A stretch of 52,984 nucleotides of DNA from Clostridia bacterium (lineage in GTDB: Bacteria; Bacillota; Clostridia; UBA1381; UBA9506). The notes below the pieces were generated by a model. It was not told where the DNA came from. It ran no database searches and worked only from the letters and a program-made list of their open reading frames with translations. The stretch is from NCBI GenBank assembly GCA_017546245.1, contig JAFYXI010000035.1, positions 1 to 52,984 on the forward strand, in the 5' to 3' direction. The position numbers and the translations under genes are program-made. Within the stretch, counting starts at the first letter, position 1; each line of letters opens with the position of its first letter. Shown here piece after piece: positions 18,637-28,851 of this stretch.

Positions 18637-19749
18637 ATGAAAAATAAAATTGTTTCACTAAGTTTAGCTGTTTTAATGATAATTTCACTTGCGGCTACTA
18701 GTGTGTTTGCAGATACAACTGCAAAAATTTCTTTTAGTGATGTTGATGCATCCACTCAAGACGGCATAGCTATTTATAAGCTGGCAGAAAAGGGTGTTAT
18801 AAACGGCAATCCTGATGGAACATTTGCACCCAATGGTAATGTAACAAGAGCTCAGCTCTGTAAAATGGTAAATATCATCTGGGGATTTACAGAAATGTCT
18901 GCAGAGGGTTTTAGTGATGTTACCAAGGACAAATGGTATTATACATATGTTATGATCGGTAAAAAAGCCGGATACATAAACGGTTTTGACGATGGTACTT
19001 TTAAAGGTGACAATTTTGTAACCAGAGAACAGGCTTGTGCCATTATATGCAGAGTTGCACAGCTTAAAGATACTGCTTTTTCAGGTGTAATATCTGACAA
19101 TGTTTCTGTTTGGGCGCAGGATTATGTTAAAAAAGTTCTTGCAAATAAACTTATATCCTTAGAAGAAGGAAATAAGTTCAGAGCAACAGATGCTATGAAA
19201 AGAGTAGAGCTTGCAAGAGTTTTAGTAAACTTTATTGACGACAAAACTGCAACCAACCAGGAAAATGCTGTTGATAAAAAACCAACAGTCGGCACAGTAA
19301 CAGGGGGTTCATCGGGCGGAAGCAGCGGTGGCTCAAGCGGAGGCTCGTCCGGTGGTTCGAGCGGAGGCTCATCGGGCGGAAGCAGTAAGCCTCAGGTTGA
19401 TTATTCCGAAAAGAATGAAGAGGTAGTTAAAAACCTTACAAGTGTAAAAAATGAGTTTGAAAATAAAAGAGAATTATTTACTCCGGCAGAAAGACAAATA
19501 CTCGACATCGTTATCGAGGTTATGGACGACGTTATTGATAAAAGCGATGAAAAAATAATTTCTACCAAAAACATATATTCTGACTATACTGCAGAAATAA
19601 TGGAAGCTCTCGAAATCTATCAAGGTCTTGATGAACATGGTAAAAATTCATTTGTATCAAAAATTAGCCAGATGAACGGCGAAGCCTTTAGCGCTTTAGA
19701 AGATTTTTTTGGTGTTGATATATCAGATGTTCAGGAAAAATTAGAATAG
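18637..19749 (+). CDS. SLH-domain surface protein with a GGSS linker
   Basis: This is a 370-residue secreted protein. A signal peptide (1-26, cut near VFADTT) leads into three SLH domains at about 28-75, 83-133 and 140-190. A seven-unit GGSS linker spans 223-250, then an acidic helical C-terminal domain of 120 residues (SYS-poor, rich in E, D, K) of unknown function. This layout suggests an anchor (SLH), a flexible spacer and a displayed helical head. The ATG at 18637 has GGAGG five bases ahead; the in-frame TTG at 18625 lies on that site. The LRR gene follows 39 bases after the stop, so the two are probably co-transcribed. Confidence 0.9.
   Translation: MKNKIVSLSLAVLMIISLAATSVFADTTAKISFSDVDASTQDGIAIYKLAEKGVINGNPDGTFAPNGNVTRAQLCKMVNIIWGFTEMSAEGFSDVTKDKWYYTYVMIGKKAGYINGFDDGTFKGDNFVTREQACAIICRVAQLKDTAFSGVISDNVSVWAQDYVKKVLANKLISLEEGNKFRATDAMKRVELARVLVNFIDDKTATNQENAVDKKPTVGTVTGGSSGGSSGGSSGGSSGGSSGGSSGGSSKPQVDYSEKNEEVVKNLTSVKNEFENKRELFTPAERQILDIVIEVMDDVIDKSDEKIISTKNIYSDYTAEIMEALEIYQGLDEHGKNSFVSKISQMNGEAFSALEDFFGVDISDVQEKLE
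19303..19386 (+). repeat. seven tandem GGSS codon units
   Basis: The 84 bases encode exactly seven GGSS units. Every 12-base unit differs in codon choice from every other, though units 1-2 and 6-7 share a near-identical run. It is a linker repeat at protein level and only an imperfect tandem repeat at DNA level. Confidence 0.9.
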
Positions 19750-19788
19750 ACATCGCAGCATGCAATTGAAGTTTAAAGGAGGATACTT

Positions 19789-22700
19789 ATGCAAAGTAAA
19801 AAATTATTATCAATGCTTCTTGTAATGATGATGTTAACAAGCAGTATAGGTGTGTTTGCGTTAGCAGAAGATGAAAGTGTTTTATCTCAGCCGATTATTG
19901 CAGAAGAGACAGTTGCCGAAGCTGAAGATGAGAATTTGTACGCGGAAGATTATAAGCCTGCAGCGCTTTTCTCAATAAATGATAATCCTACATCGGGAAC
20001 TGCTAATTCGGGCAAAATTTCGTGGTCACTTTCAGGTAATGGAATGCTCACAATTTCCGGCAACGGATTTACAGGTGATTTTAAGGATGCGGCTGCTCCG
20101 TGGAGTGCGCAAAGCCAGTATATAAAATTTATTTACATATCTGACGGAATTACAAACATTGGCACAAATGCATTTAAAGATTTATCTGATGCACAAAGTG
20201 TGTATATTCCTGAATCGGTTACAACAATTGGTATAAGCGCATTTGAAAACTGCAGTAAATTAAAAGAAATTTCGTTGCCTAAAAATTTAAGAACAATAGG
20301 CGCAAGTGCATTTAGTAATTGTACTAAAATTAAGAACATAACCATACCGCGCTACGTTACCTCCGTAGGCGAAAAGGCCTTTGCGGGATGCGAAAAGTTA
20401 AAAGAAATCTCTGTTGACAAAAACAACAGAGCATATATTGCATTAGATGGAGTTTTGTTTTATGATAACGGAACAATACTTGTATCTTATCCTGCTGCTA
20501 AAAACGACAATGAATATACAATTTCTTCTGGAATTAATGTAACAACAATTGCAGACTACGCATTTTACGGTAGCGATAAGCTTGAAAAGGTTAATTTTCC
20601 TTCAACTTTAAAAACCATAGGCAAGGGCGCGTTTACAGATTGTGAAAGCCTTACAAGAGTTTATATTCCTGCATCGGTTACAGATATTGCTCAAGATGCC
20701 TTTTTATACGGTTGTGATTCTTTAGAGGGTATTGATGTAGATGAGAATAACAGCGTATATTCAAGTGAAATGGGTGTTTTATTTAACAAAGATAAAACAA
20801 AGCTTATAAGATTTCCTGCTGCGTGTGAAGAACCGTGTAATAGTGGAGAGTATGTAACTCCTAAAACGGTTAAAATAATTGGACAGGAAGCATTTTTAGA
20901 CTGTCAGACTGTTGAAGTTTTATGGATGCACGGCTTGCTTGAAAAAATCGAAATGGCAGCATTTATGAATTTTGATTCGCTTCAGGAAATATGGTTTGAC
21001 GGAACAACAGAAAACTGGGAAATGGTCGAGATAGAGCCATTTAACGAAAAACTCGACGAGGTTTATATTGATTGTATGGTAGGTACCCTTGAAGAAAAAG
21101 CATTTAATGCTAAAGTTGGTGTAACCTATCATCTTGAAGAGTATGTTAATATTGAAGGAAATGAAGATGTTTTAAAAACCTTGGTTGTTTCTTCTTCAAA
21201 TACAAGTGTGGCGACTGTTGACGTAGAAAACAAAACATTGACGGCTATATCTGATGGTGAAGCAATAATTACTGCAGTAGCTATTAAAGATGGCGTGTCT
21301 TATGCTGTTTCTGTTAAGGTTATTGTATCTTCTGATATTACGGATAAAGAAGAGGGTAAATACTCACTTGTAGCAGGTGATACTTTAGACCTTAAAAAAG
21401 CATTAACCGTTCCGGAAATATTCTTAAATTCACTTACATGGAACACATCAAATTCAAAGGTGGTTACCGTAAATAATGGTGTTATCACAGCAGTAGGCAA
21501 GGGTTCGGCTGTAGTAATAGCAACGGTTAATGACCCGTCTATGTCTGCATATAGCATTCGTTGCGAAATTAATGTTGAGCCAAAATATACTGATGAAAAG
21601 TATTTTAAATTCAGTAATGGCACAATAACTGATTATACAGGAACTGATACCGAGGTTATAATTCCTCCTACAATTAATGGTATAGAGGTTAAAGCAATAG
21701 GTAATAATGCGTTTACAGATTGCTATAATGTAACTAAAATTGAGCTTCCTGAATCGGTTTACAGTATCGGAAACTATGCTTTTTATAACTGTACCTCGCT
21801 CTCTAATATCAATATGCATGAGGGAATTACACACATTGGTACAAGAGCATTTAATTATTGCAGCTCGCTTGTTAAAATAACAATTCCGTCAAAAGCAGAC
21901 TGCACATCGGCCGGCTTGTTCGAGGGTTGTTCACGTCTTAATTCGGTTACGTTTGCAAACGGAATAAAAACAATTTATCCTATTTTAAGAGGTTCATCGG
22001 TTAAAAATGTAGTTATACCAGGCACTGTTACAAAAATTAACGGCTATGCTTTTTACGGCTGTTCAAATCTTAGCAGTATAAGCATACCTAATAGTGTTAC
22101 AAGCATCGGTATTCATGCATTTTCTAACTGTTATAACCTTAAAACCGTAAGCATGGGCAAAAATGTAACAACTATAGGTGCATATGCGTTTAAAAATGCC
22201 TCTAAGTTAACCTCTGTTAATTTAAGTGCAGCGTTAACTACGTTAGAATATGGTGCGTTTAGCTATTGCACAAGCTTAACCGGCATCACAATTCCTGATA
22301 AAGTATCTTTTGTTGAATCAGATTTATTTTATGGATGTACCGGTCTTAAAACAGTTAAGCTTGGCGCAGGTGTAAAAGCCATTGGTTCTGCGGCATTCTA
22401 TGATTGTGGTAATCTTGAAAGTATTAATTTGCCAAACGGTTTATTAAGTATCGGTTACAGTGCATTTTATAAATCAGGTTTAAAATCTGTAACTATTCCA
22501 AATACGGTAACATCTATCGAGCTCCATGCTTTTCATGGATGTACAAATCTGGCAACAGTTAGTTTGAGTAGCGGTTTAACTGCTATAAAACAATATACCT
22601 TTGCAGCTTCGGGCTTAACAAGTATAACTATTCCGGATAATGTAAAAACTATAGATAACTATGCTTTTACTTCATGTAATAATTTACAAACTGTTCAGAT

Positions 22701-25700
22701 GGGTAAAAATGTTGCGACTGTTGCTGCTTATGCATTTAAAAACTGTAAAAATTTAAAAAACGTTAACCTTCCTAACAGTCTTAAAAAGCTGGGGTACAAT
22801 GCTTTTGGATACACCGGTTTAACTTCTGTTATAATGCCGGATAGCGTTACAACAATAGAAGATAATGTATTTTACGGTTGTTCTTCTTTAACAGATGTAA
22901 CTTTAGGAAAAGGTTTTGAAAAAATTTCATACAACTTGTTCTCTGGCTGTAGCTCGATAAAAAATGTTACATTATCAGAGGGCATAAAAACTATAATGTC
23001 AGGCGCATTCAGAAACTGCTCTAACCTTGAGAAAATAAATCTTCCTGACAGTTTAACATCAATAGGTGACAGTGCTTTTTGGGGTTGCTCAAAACTTAAA
23101 GAAGTAAAATTTGGTAACAACTTAAAATCAATAGATTATCAGGCGTTTGGGAATTGCCATTCATTACAAAGCATCAATATACCCGATTCGGTAACATCTT
23201 TATCTAATAATGTGTTTTATAATTGTACTTCGCTTAAAGATGTTACATTTGGTAAAGGAATTAAGAGCATTCCTAATTATGCATTCTATTATTGTAAGTC
23301 GTTAGAAAGCATTACTATACCTGATAATGTTACAACCATTGGTGAATATGCATTTGCAGTAATTAAAAATTTAAAAAATATTAATTTTGGAAATGGTGTA
23401 ACAAGAATTAAATATGCAGCGTTTGTAAGCTGTGATAGCATTGAAAGCCTTCATTTACCTGAAAACATTGCTTATGTAGAAGGCTATGCATTTGCTTACT
23501 GCTATAATTTAGAAAAGCTTCAGATAGATAATCCTTATTGCTCGTTTGGTTATAATGTATTTTATGACTGCTTTAAGCTTAACGGCTCATCAGAATGGTC
23601 AGCTACATATAAAGCTTTAAGTGAAGAGTATGTTGGTTATTTCCCGATGCAGATAGAGTATAATATAAGCGGAACTCTTATAAGCAACAAAAAAATTACT
23701 GTAAATTTACCAACAGGCTCATATTTGGTTGAAGGCTCAATGGAGCTTGACGGCGAGCCGTATACCAATTATGATGCTGATAAAGAATACAGAGTTACAA
23801 TACCGGTTGAGAATAACAGCGGTACGTTAACATTCTGTATAAAACCCGATACTTATGGAACAATTTCTACATCTGCAAGTATGTCTTATACTTCAATTAG
23901 CGGAAGTTATACTAAACAAATCGGTCAGGTCTATTTATCAATGCCCGAGATTACTGTCAATTCTGTTGACACAACAGGTAAAGCAGATGTAATTGTTGAA
24001 GGCATGGCATTACCTCGCGAACAGATTAATCTTTATGTTCAGGATGTTTATCAAAAAACTGTAAAAGCTACATCAACAGGTACATATAAAACTACTGTAA
24101 CGCTTGATAATCCTGAAAACTATAAAGACTATAAAATAACAGCAGAGGTATTTAAAAACAAAGGCACAAACTATGAACAAAGATTCGCTGCCGATAAAAC
24201 TGTAAAATATGTTGGCAATACCCCAAACTTAGAAGGCTTGATAATGTATTACGGACAAAACGGATACAAAAAAGAAACATACGATTTATATAATACCAAA
24301 ACAAGACCTGTTATAAGATGGGGAGATTATTGGTACGGCAAAAACGGCGGAAATTACAGTTATTCATTTGCTGTAGATATTTCTCAAAGAGATAATATTG
24401 ATAAGGTTTATGTTGTAAGCTCAAGAAGCGGCAAAAAAGAATACTTAGAGGCAGTATGGAGTGCTTATTCACAAAAATATGTAACATCAGGGTTCTTTGC
24501 AGGTGACTGCGAGTATATTCCGGGAACCTTAACCGTAGAATATACAAAGGTTGACAGTAAGGAAAAGTTTAAGCTTTCTGATATTGCTACATATTTAGAC
24601 TTTGAAGCAGAGGCATTCAGACCGTCGATTATGGATTATACCTCTGAAACATTTGGTGCAACAGTTTCGGTTTCTGATGCTTTAAAAGAGGTATTTGGTG
24701 ATGAGTTTAACATAACAAGCGAAACAGTCGAAGTTGATTTCTCTTACGTTACCGACGAAGAACTTTATCCTGATATAGTTGATTTTTATTCATATCCGGT
24801 AACATATAACAATACAGAATATGTATTAAACTTTGACTGCACAGATGCAAGCAATGCAATTATATATGTAAACGATTTGACAAATGGCACAAAAACAAGA
24901 TACACAATCAGCTTTTCAAAGACAGTTGACGAAAATATTACAGAGAATATTATGATTTCTGATATCCTTGATAAGCTTGAAAAATATTCAGGAAAAATCT
25001 TAGATATTTACAATATTAACGTCAACACAAATGAGCTTAACAATGCAGCAAGATTACTTGATGTTAATCAGGCTGACATGGATATAGCTCTTAAAAAAGC
25101 AGAAGAGTTAGAACTTAAAAAACAAATGTTTGTTCTTTCATCTATTGTGTTGTCTGCGTCGAGCATAGAAAATGTTTCTGCGCCGACTCGTGTTTTAGAT
25201 TGCATTTTAGGTGCAATTAATGAGGATATTGAATATTTCGAAGGCTTAAAGCTTCTCGGTTTATTTAAAATCGGTTCGGAATGTAAAATAAGATGGTTAA
25301 TCGACCCGAGCGGTTATGTGTATGAAGGTGTAACAGATAACCGATTAGAGGGTGTTACAGCAACAATATACTATGTTCCTGCTGATAAAGTTCCTGAAAA
25401 GGCAGACGGAACAAAAGACTATGCTAACATTAACGATGCTGATGCAGTTGTTTGGGATGCATCGGAGGCAGACCAGCAAAACCCATTAATTACCGGTGCT
25501 GACGGTGCATACAGATGGGATGTTGAAGCCGGCATATGGAGAGTTAAGTACGAAAAAGAAGGCTACGAAACAACATACAGTGAATGGCTTCCTGTACCGC
25601 CTCCGCAGCTTGATGTAAACGTTGGTCTTATATCGACACAGACACCTAAGGTTGAAAAGGTATTGTTAGAATCAGACTTTGCAACAATCACATTTAATCA

Positions 25701-26253
25701 GTATATGAAACCGTCTACTATTGGTAATATTAAATTTGGTGATGCAAAATATACTGTTGAATATGACGAAAGCAAAAAAGATATTTCGGGTAATGTACTT
25801 GCAAAAGAGTTTACATTTAAATTCGAAAACACATTGCCGCTTGGTAAAGATTATGTTGTTACCGTTTCTGATGTAGAGTCTTATGCAGATGTAAAAGTAG
25901 AAAACTACTCACAGACACATAAAACACCTTATTCTGAAATGGCTAAAGAACTTTTCTTAACCGGCACAAGTGTTGATGGTGATACTGTAAATGTTGAGTA
26001 CTTTAACAATGCTGATAACGTAAGTAAATCAGATAGCGGACTTTCGTTTAATATAATCTGTGCTGTATACGATGAAAGCGGCGCAATGGCAGACCTTCAG
26101 ATTCTGCCGGTTGAAAATGTTAAAAAAGGCGAAAGCATAAAGAAAGCCTTTACATTTATCGGCTCGTGGGCAGATTATAAAGTATTTACATGGTCTTCAT
26201 TTGCAGATATTAATCCTATACTTAACGCATACGACAGCAGAATTGCTCAATAA
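19789..26253 (+). CDS. giant BspA-type leucine-rich-repeat surface protein
   Basis: This 2154-residue protein is secreted (signal peptide 1-27). A first LRR_5 (BspA/TpLRR) block runs from about 110 to 435, with units like TTIGISAFENCSKLKEISLP. Two Ig-like BIG2-type domains follow at about 443-511 and 524-600, and a second, longer LRR block at about 605-1265. Then come beta-rich domains including an Ig-like one near 1385-1470. A carboxypeptidase-regulatory-like domain lies at about 1828-1945 (ITGADGAYRWDVEAGIWRVKYEK), and another Ig-like domain reaches about 2050. No LPXTG or SLH anchor is visible, so attachment is by another route or via partners. BspA-type LRRs often bind host or bacterial surface proteins. 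The ATG follows AAAGGAGG. Confidence 0.92.
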   Translation: MQSKKLLSMLLVMMMLTSSIGVFALAEDESVLSQPIIAEETVAEAEDENLYAEDYKPAALFSINDNPTSGTANSGKISWSLSGNGMLTISGNGFTGDFKDAAAPWSAQSQYIKFIYISDGITNIGTNAFKDLSDAQSVYIPESVTTIGISAFENCSKLKEISLPKNLRTIGASAFSNCTKIKNITIPRYVTSVGEKAFAGCEKLKEISVDKNNRAYIALDGVLFYDNGTILVSYPAAKNDNEYTISSGINVTTIADYAFYGSDKLEKVNFPSTLKTIGKGAFTDCESLTRVYIPASVTDIAQDAFLYGCDSLEGIDVDENNSVYSSEMGVLFNKDKTKLIRFPAACEEPCNSGEYVTPKTVKIIGQEAFLDCQTVEVLWMHGLLEKIEMAAFMNFDSLQEIWFDGTTENWEMVEIEPFNEKLDEVYIDCMVGTLEEKAFNAKVGVTYHLEEYVNIEGNEDVLKTLVVSSSNTSVATVDVENKTLTAISDGEAIITAVAIKDGVSYAVSVKVIVSSDITDKEEGKYSLVAGDTLDLKKALTVPEIFLNSLTWNTSNSKVVTVNNGVITAVGKGSAVVIATVNDPSMSAYSIRCEINVEPKYTDEKYFKFSNGTITDYTGTDTEVIIPPTINGIEVKAIGNNAFTDCYNVTKIELPESVYSIGNYAFYNCTSLSNINMHEGITHIGTRAFNYCSSLVKITIPSKADCTSAGLFEGCSRLNSVTFANGIKTIYPILRGSSVKNVVIPGTVTKINGYAFYGCSNLSSISIPNSVTSIGIHAFSNCYNLKTVSMGKNVTTIGAYAFKNASKLTSVNLSAALTTLEYGAFSYCTSLTGITIPDKVSFVESDLFYGCTGLKTVKLGAGVKAIGSAAFYDCGNLESINLPNGLLSIGYSAFYKSGLKSVTIPNTVTSIELHAFHGCTNLATVSLSSGLTAIKQYTFAASGLTSITIPDNVKTIDNYAFTSCNNLQTVQMGKNVATVAAYAFKNCKNLKNVNLPNSLKKLGYNAFGYTGLTSVIMPDSVTTIEDNVFYGCSSLTDVTLGKGFEKISYNLFSGCSSIKNVTLSEGIKTIMSGAFRNCSNLEKINLPDSLTSIGDSAFWGCSKLKEVKFGNNLKSIDYQAFGNCHSLQSINIPDSVTSLSNNVFYNCTSLKDVTFGKGIKSIPNYAFYYCKSLESITIPDNVTTIGEYAFAVIKNLKNINFGNGVTRIKYAAFVSCDSIESLHLPENIAYVEGYAFAYCYNLEKLQIDNPYCSFGYNVFYDCFKLNGSSEWSATYKALSEEYVGYFPMQIEYNISGTLISNKKITVNLPTGSYLVEGSMELDGEPYTNYDADKEYRVTIPVENNSGTLTFCIKPDTYGTISTSASMSYTSISGSYTKQIGQVYLSMPEITVNSVDTTGKADVIVEGMALPREQINLYVQDVYQKTVKATSTGTYKTTVTLDNPENYKDYKITAEVFKNKGTNYEQRFAADKTVKYVGNTPNLEGLIMYYGQNGYKKETYDLYNTKTRPVIRWGDYWYGKNGGNYSYSFAVDISQRDNIDKVYVVSSRSGKKEYLEAVWSAYSQKYVTSGFFAGDCEYIPGTLTVEYTKVDSKEKFKLSDIATYLDFEAEAFRPSIMDYTSETFGATVSVSDALKEVFGDEFNITSETVEVDFSYVTDEELYPDIVDFYSYPVTYNNTEYVLNFDCTDASNAIIYVNDLTNGTKTRYTISFSKTVDENITENIMISDILDKLEKYSGKILDIYNINVNTNELNNAARLLDVNQADMDIALKKAEELELKKQMFVLSSIVLSASSIENVSAPTRVLDCILGAINEDIEYFEGLKLLGLFKIGSECKIRWLIDPSGYVYEGVTDNRLEGVTATIYYVPADKVPEKADGTKDYANINDADAVVWDASEADQQNPLITGADGAYRWDVEAGIWRVKYEKEGYETTYSEWLPVPPPQLDVNVGLISTQTPKVEKVLLESDFATITFNQYMKPSTIGNIKFGDAKYTVEYDESKKDISGNVLAKEFTFKFENTLPLGKDYVVTVSDVESYADVKVENYSQTHKTPYSEMAKELFLTGTSVDGDTVNVEYFNNADNVSKSDSGLSFNIICAVYDESGAMADLQILPVENVKKGESIKKAFTFIGSWADYKVFTWSSFADINPILNAYDSRIAQ

Positions 26254-26264
26254 AAAAGCATAAC

Positions 26265-26303
26265 AAAACAACCTGCTTTGCAATGGCAAAGCAGGTTGTT
26301 TTT
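26265..26303. terminator. terminator between the LRR gene and spoIVA
   Basis: A perfect 17-bp stem (26265-26281 with 26286-26302) with an AATG loop and a T-run can serve both converging transcripts. Confidence 0.93.
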
Positions 26304-26330
26304 AATATGCAGGAAATTGCTGTTTTTATT

Positions 26331-27815
26331 TTATAATATAATACAAATTAATCCGCCCGAGCCTTCGTTTATAATTTTTTGTAAAGTTTCCTGAAGCTTA
26401 AGCTGAGCTTCATCGGGCATTAAATACAGTTTGTTGTGCAGTCCTTCGTTTACTAACTCGTGCAAGGATTTTCCGAAAATGTTAGACTGCCATATCTGTT
26501 TGGGGTCAGATTCAAACTCTTCAAGCAAATATCTTACCAGTTCTTCAGATTGTTTTTCTGTTCCTACAATAGGGCTGACTTCGGTTTCGATATCGGCGCG
26601 TATCATATGAATCGAAGGCGCAGAGGCTCTTAATTTTACACCAAAACGACTGCCCTGACGCACTATTTCAGGTTCTTCTAAGCGTAATTCATCAAGTGTG
26701 GGTGTAACTATTCCATATCCCTTTTGCTTAACCTCGTTAAGAGCATATGATATTTTGTCGTATTCTTTTTTTATAGCCGACATTTCACTTAAAAGTGTAA
26801 TTAATTTATCATCACCGTCAATGTCAAAGCCCGAAACTTCTTTGATAATGGAATAAAAAAGACTTGGCGGTACTGAAATATCAATCGTAGCTGTGCCGCA
26901 TCCTAAGTCGATGTTAGATATTTCGCAGCTGCTTATAAAGTCGTATTCGCATACAGCTGATAAAACATTTTCAATATCGCAAATTCGGTAAACATCGTGA
27001 ATAGATGATGATATGCAGTCATATATTCCTGTCTTAAGCCAATGTTCGCTGTTTAATGCGTCAATCCATTTGGGAATGTTAATGCCAATTTCTTTTACAG
27101 GGAATTGTAATAAAAGCCGCTCCATAATACCATTTATATCTTTAGGAGTAAGATTAACGCAGTCGGATGTTATAACCGGAACTGCATATAAGTTTTCTAA
27201 GTACAGACGCAGTTCTTCTGTTTCGGGTTTATCTGGATATTTAGTGTTTAAAAGCACGACAAAGGGCTTGTTAATTTCTTTAAGCTCAGCTATTACTCTT
27301 GCTTCGCTTTCGGCATAATCATCGCGCGCAATGTCGGTTATACTGCCATCGGTGGTTACAACAATACCAATCGTAGAATGCTCGCAGATAACCTTTTTTG
27401 TTCCGATTTCAGCGGCTTCGTCAAATGGCATCGGCTCATCGCTCCAGGGTGTTTGTACCATACGGGGGGCATCTTCTTCTAAATGCCCCTGAGCACCGTT
27501 TACTATGTAGCCGACGCAGTCAATCATACGTACTCTCATTTTGGCCGAGTCGTTATTGCCAAACGAAATCTCTACCGCCTCGTTAGGAATAAATTTTGGT
27601 TCGGTAGTCATAATTGTTTTACCGCTTGCGCTTTGCGGCAGCTCATCTTTAGCACGTTCCTGAGAATAAGTATTGCCTATTTCCGGAATAACCATGTGTT
27701 CCATAAAGTTTTTGATAAACGTAGATTTTCCTGTGCGCACCGGTCCTACAACACCTACATAAATATCTCCTTGAGTTCTTTGTGCAATATCTGCATATAT
27801 ATTGTATCCTTCCAA
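26331..27815 (-). CDS. spoIVA: stage IV sporulation protein A
   Basis: This ATPase polymerises on the forespore surface to form the base of the spore coat. The 494-residue protein has the P-loop GPVRTGKST at 24-32 in a TRAFAC-type GTPase-like domain, MRVRMIDCVGYIV as the switch region, and the C-terminal helical and anchoring part ending in GGLICIIL. It starts with a TTG (27813-27815) behind AAAGGAGG with a good spacer; the product then opens (M)EGYNIYADIAQRTQGDIY, which aligns with known SpoIVA N-termini. In B. subtilis it is SigmaE-dependent. I saw no convincing SigmaE promoter ahead of it here. Confidence 0.97.
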   Translation of the reverse strand: MEGYNIYADIAQRTQGDIYVGVVGPVRTGKSTFIKNFMEHMVIPEIGNTYSQERAKDELPQSASGKTIMTTEPKFIPNEAVEISFGNNDSAKMRVRMIDCVGYIVNGAQGHLEEDAPRMVQTPWSDEPMPFDEAAEIGTKKVICEHSTIGIVVTTDGSITDIARDDYAESEARVIAELKEINKPFVVLLNTKYPDKPETEELRLYLENLYAVPVITSDCVNLTPKDINGIMERLLLQFPVKEIGINIPKWIDALNSEHWLKTGIYDCISSSIHDVYRICDIENVLSAVCEYDFISSCEISNIDLGCGTATIDISVPPSLFYSIIKEVSGFDIDGDDKLITLLSEMSAIKKEYDKISYALNEVKQKGYGIVTPTLDELRLEEPEIVRQGSRFGVKLRASAPSIHMIRADIETEVSPIVGTEKQSEELVRYLLEEFESDPKQIWQSNIFGKSLHELVNEGLHNKLYLMPDEAQLKLQETLQKIINEGSGGLICIIL

Positions 27816-27930
27816 TGTGCGTGCCTCCTTTTATTAGTTTCCGCATTTTCAATATATTTATATTAGATGCTTGTATTTTTTATACCGATTTTATAAAATT
27901 TATTTCAAATATAAGTAAAAATGGCTTTTC

Positions 27931-27959
27931 TTGACTTTTATTTTAATGTATAGTATAAT
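27931..27959 (+). promoter_or_regulatory. promoter of the methionine module
   Basis: TTGACT (27931-27936) and TATAAT (27954-27959) have a 17-base spacer, nearly perfect SigmaA consensus. Transcription would start about 20 bases before metF, so there is no space for a SAM or cobalamin riboswitch. Confidence 0.88.
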
Positions 27960-27984
27960 TTTTATATGAAAAGAGGCGTTGTAT

Positions 27985-28851
27985 ATGAATTTAAGTAAGC
28001 TGTTTAAAAATAAAAAAACAGTATATTCCTTTGAGATATTTCCTCCTAAAAAGGATGGAGCGATTGATACTGTTTATGATACAATCGAGGCTTTGGGAGA
28101 TTTAAATCCTGACTATATAAGTGTTACATATGGTGCCGGTGGTGGAGTAAGAGGCAACAAAACGGCTGAACTTGCCCAAGCAATAAAAAGCAAGCTTAAA
28201 ATTGAGCCGCTTGCACATTTAACTTGTGTAAATTCTACTAAAGAAGAAGTTGATTCAGTTTTAGAAAACTTAAAAGCTCAGAATGTAAATAACATTTTAG
28301 CACTTCGTGGCGACATTGTTCCTGACAGCAAAGTACCTGACGATTTTCGTCACGCTTCTGATTTGATTAAATATATAAAAAAATGCGGCGATTTTGATAT
28401 TGCAGCAGCGTGCTATCCTGAAAAGCATTTAGAAGCAAAATCTTTAGATGAAGATATTGCTTACTTAAAAGAAAAAGCAGATTTAGGAGTAAGCCATTTA
28501 ATATCACAGCTGTTTTTTGATAACAATAATTTTTACGCTTTTATGGATAAAATACGTCAAAAAGGTATAAATACACCTGTTGTGGCAGGAATAATGCCTA
28601 TTACCAGCGCAGCGCAAATTGAAAAAATGGTTAATATGTGCGGTGCTAAAATTCCTGATTGCTGCCGTAAAATGATTGAAAAATATGGTGATAATCCGAT
28701 TGCCATGCGTGATGCCGGTATTATTTATGCCACAAATCAGATAATGGATTTGGTTGCAAACGGAGTAGATGGAATACATATTTATACTATGAACAATCCG
28801 TATGTTGCAAGAAAAATAACCTTATCAATCGGGAGTCTTTTAAATGATTAA
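27985..28851 (+). CDS. metF: 5,10-methylenetetrahydrofolate reductase
   Basis: This flavoprotein reduces methylene-THF to methyl-THF, the methyl donor for methionine synthesis. The 288-residue TIM-barrel protein opens with TVYSFEIFPPKKDGAIDTVY, has ISVTYGAGGGVRGNKTAEL, and NILALRGDIV for FAD binding. HLISQLFFDNNNFYAFMDK and the PVVAGIMPITSAAQIEKM end part also fit. AGAGG is correctly spaced for the ATG at 27985, not for the in-frame TTG at 27979. It overlaps the next gene by eight bases, first of a three-gene operon. Confidence 0.96.
   Translation: MNLSKLFKNKKTVYSFEIFPPKKDGAIDTVYDTIEALGDLNPDYISVTYGAGGGVRGNKTAELAQAIKSKLKIEPLAHLTCVNSTKEEVDSVLENLKAQNVNNILALRGDIVPDSKVPDDFRHASDLIKYIKKCGDFDIAAACYPEKHLEAKSLDEDIAYLKEKADLGVSHLISQLFFDNNNFYAFMDKIRQKGINTPVVAGIMPITSAAQIEKMVNMCGAKIPDCCRKMIEKYGDNPIAMRDAGIIYATNQIMDLVANGVDGIHIYTMNNPYVARKITLSIGSLLND

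Noticed and set aside
27960-27984. Search for a SAM, cobalamin or T-box leader before metF
   Set aside because: The -10 element lies at 27954-27959, leaving only about 20 bases of leader; no riboswitch can fit.
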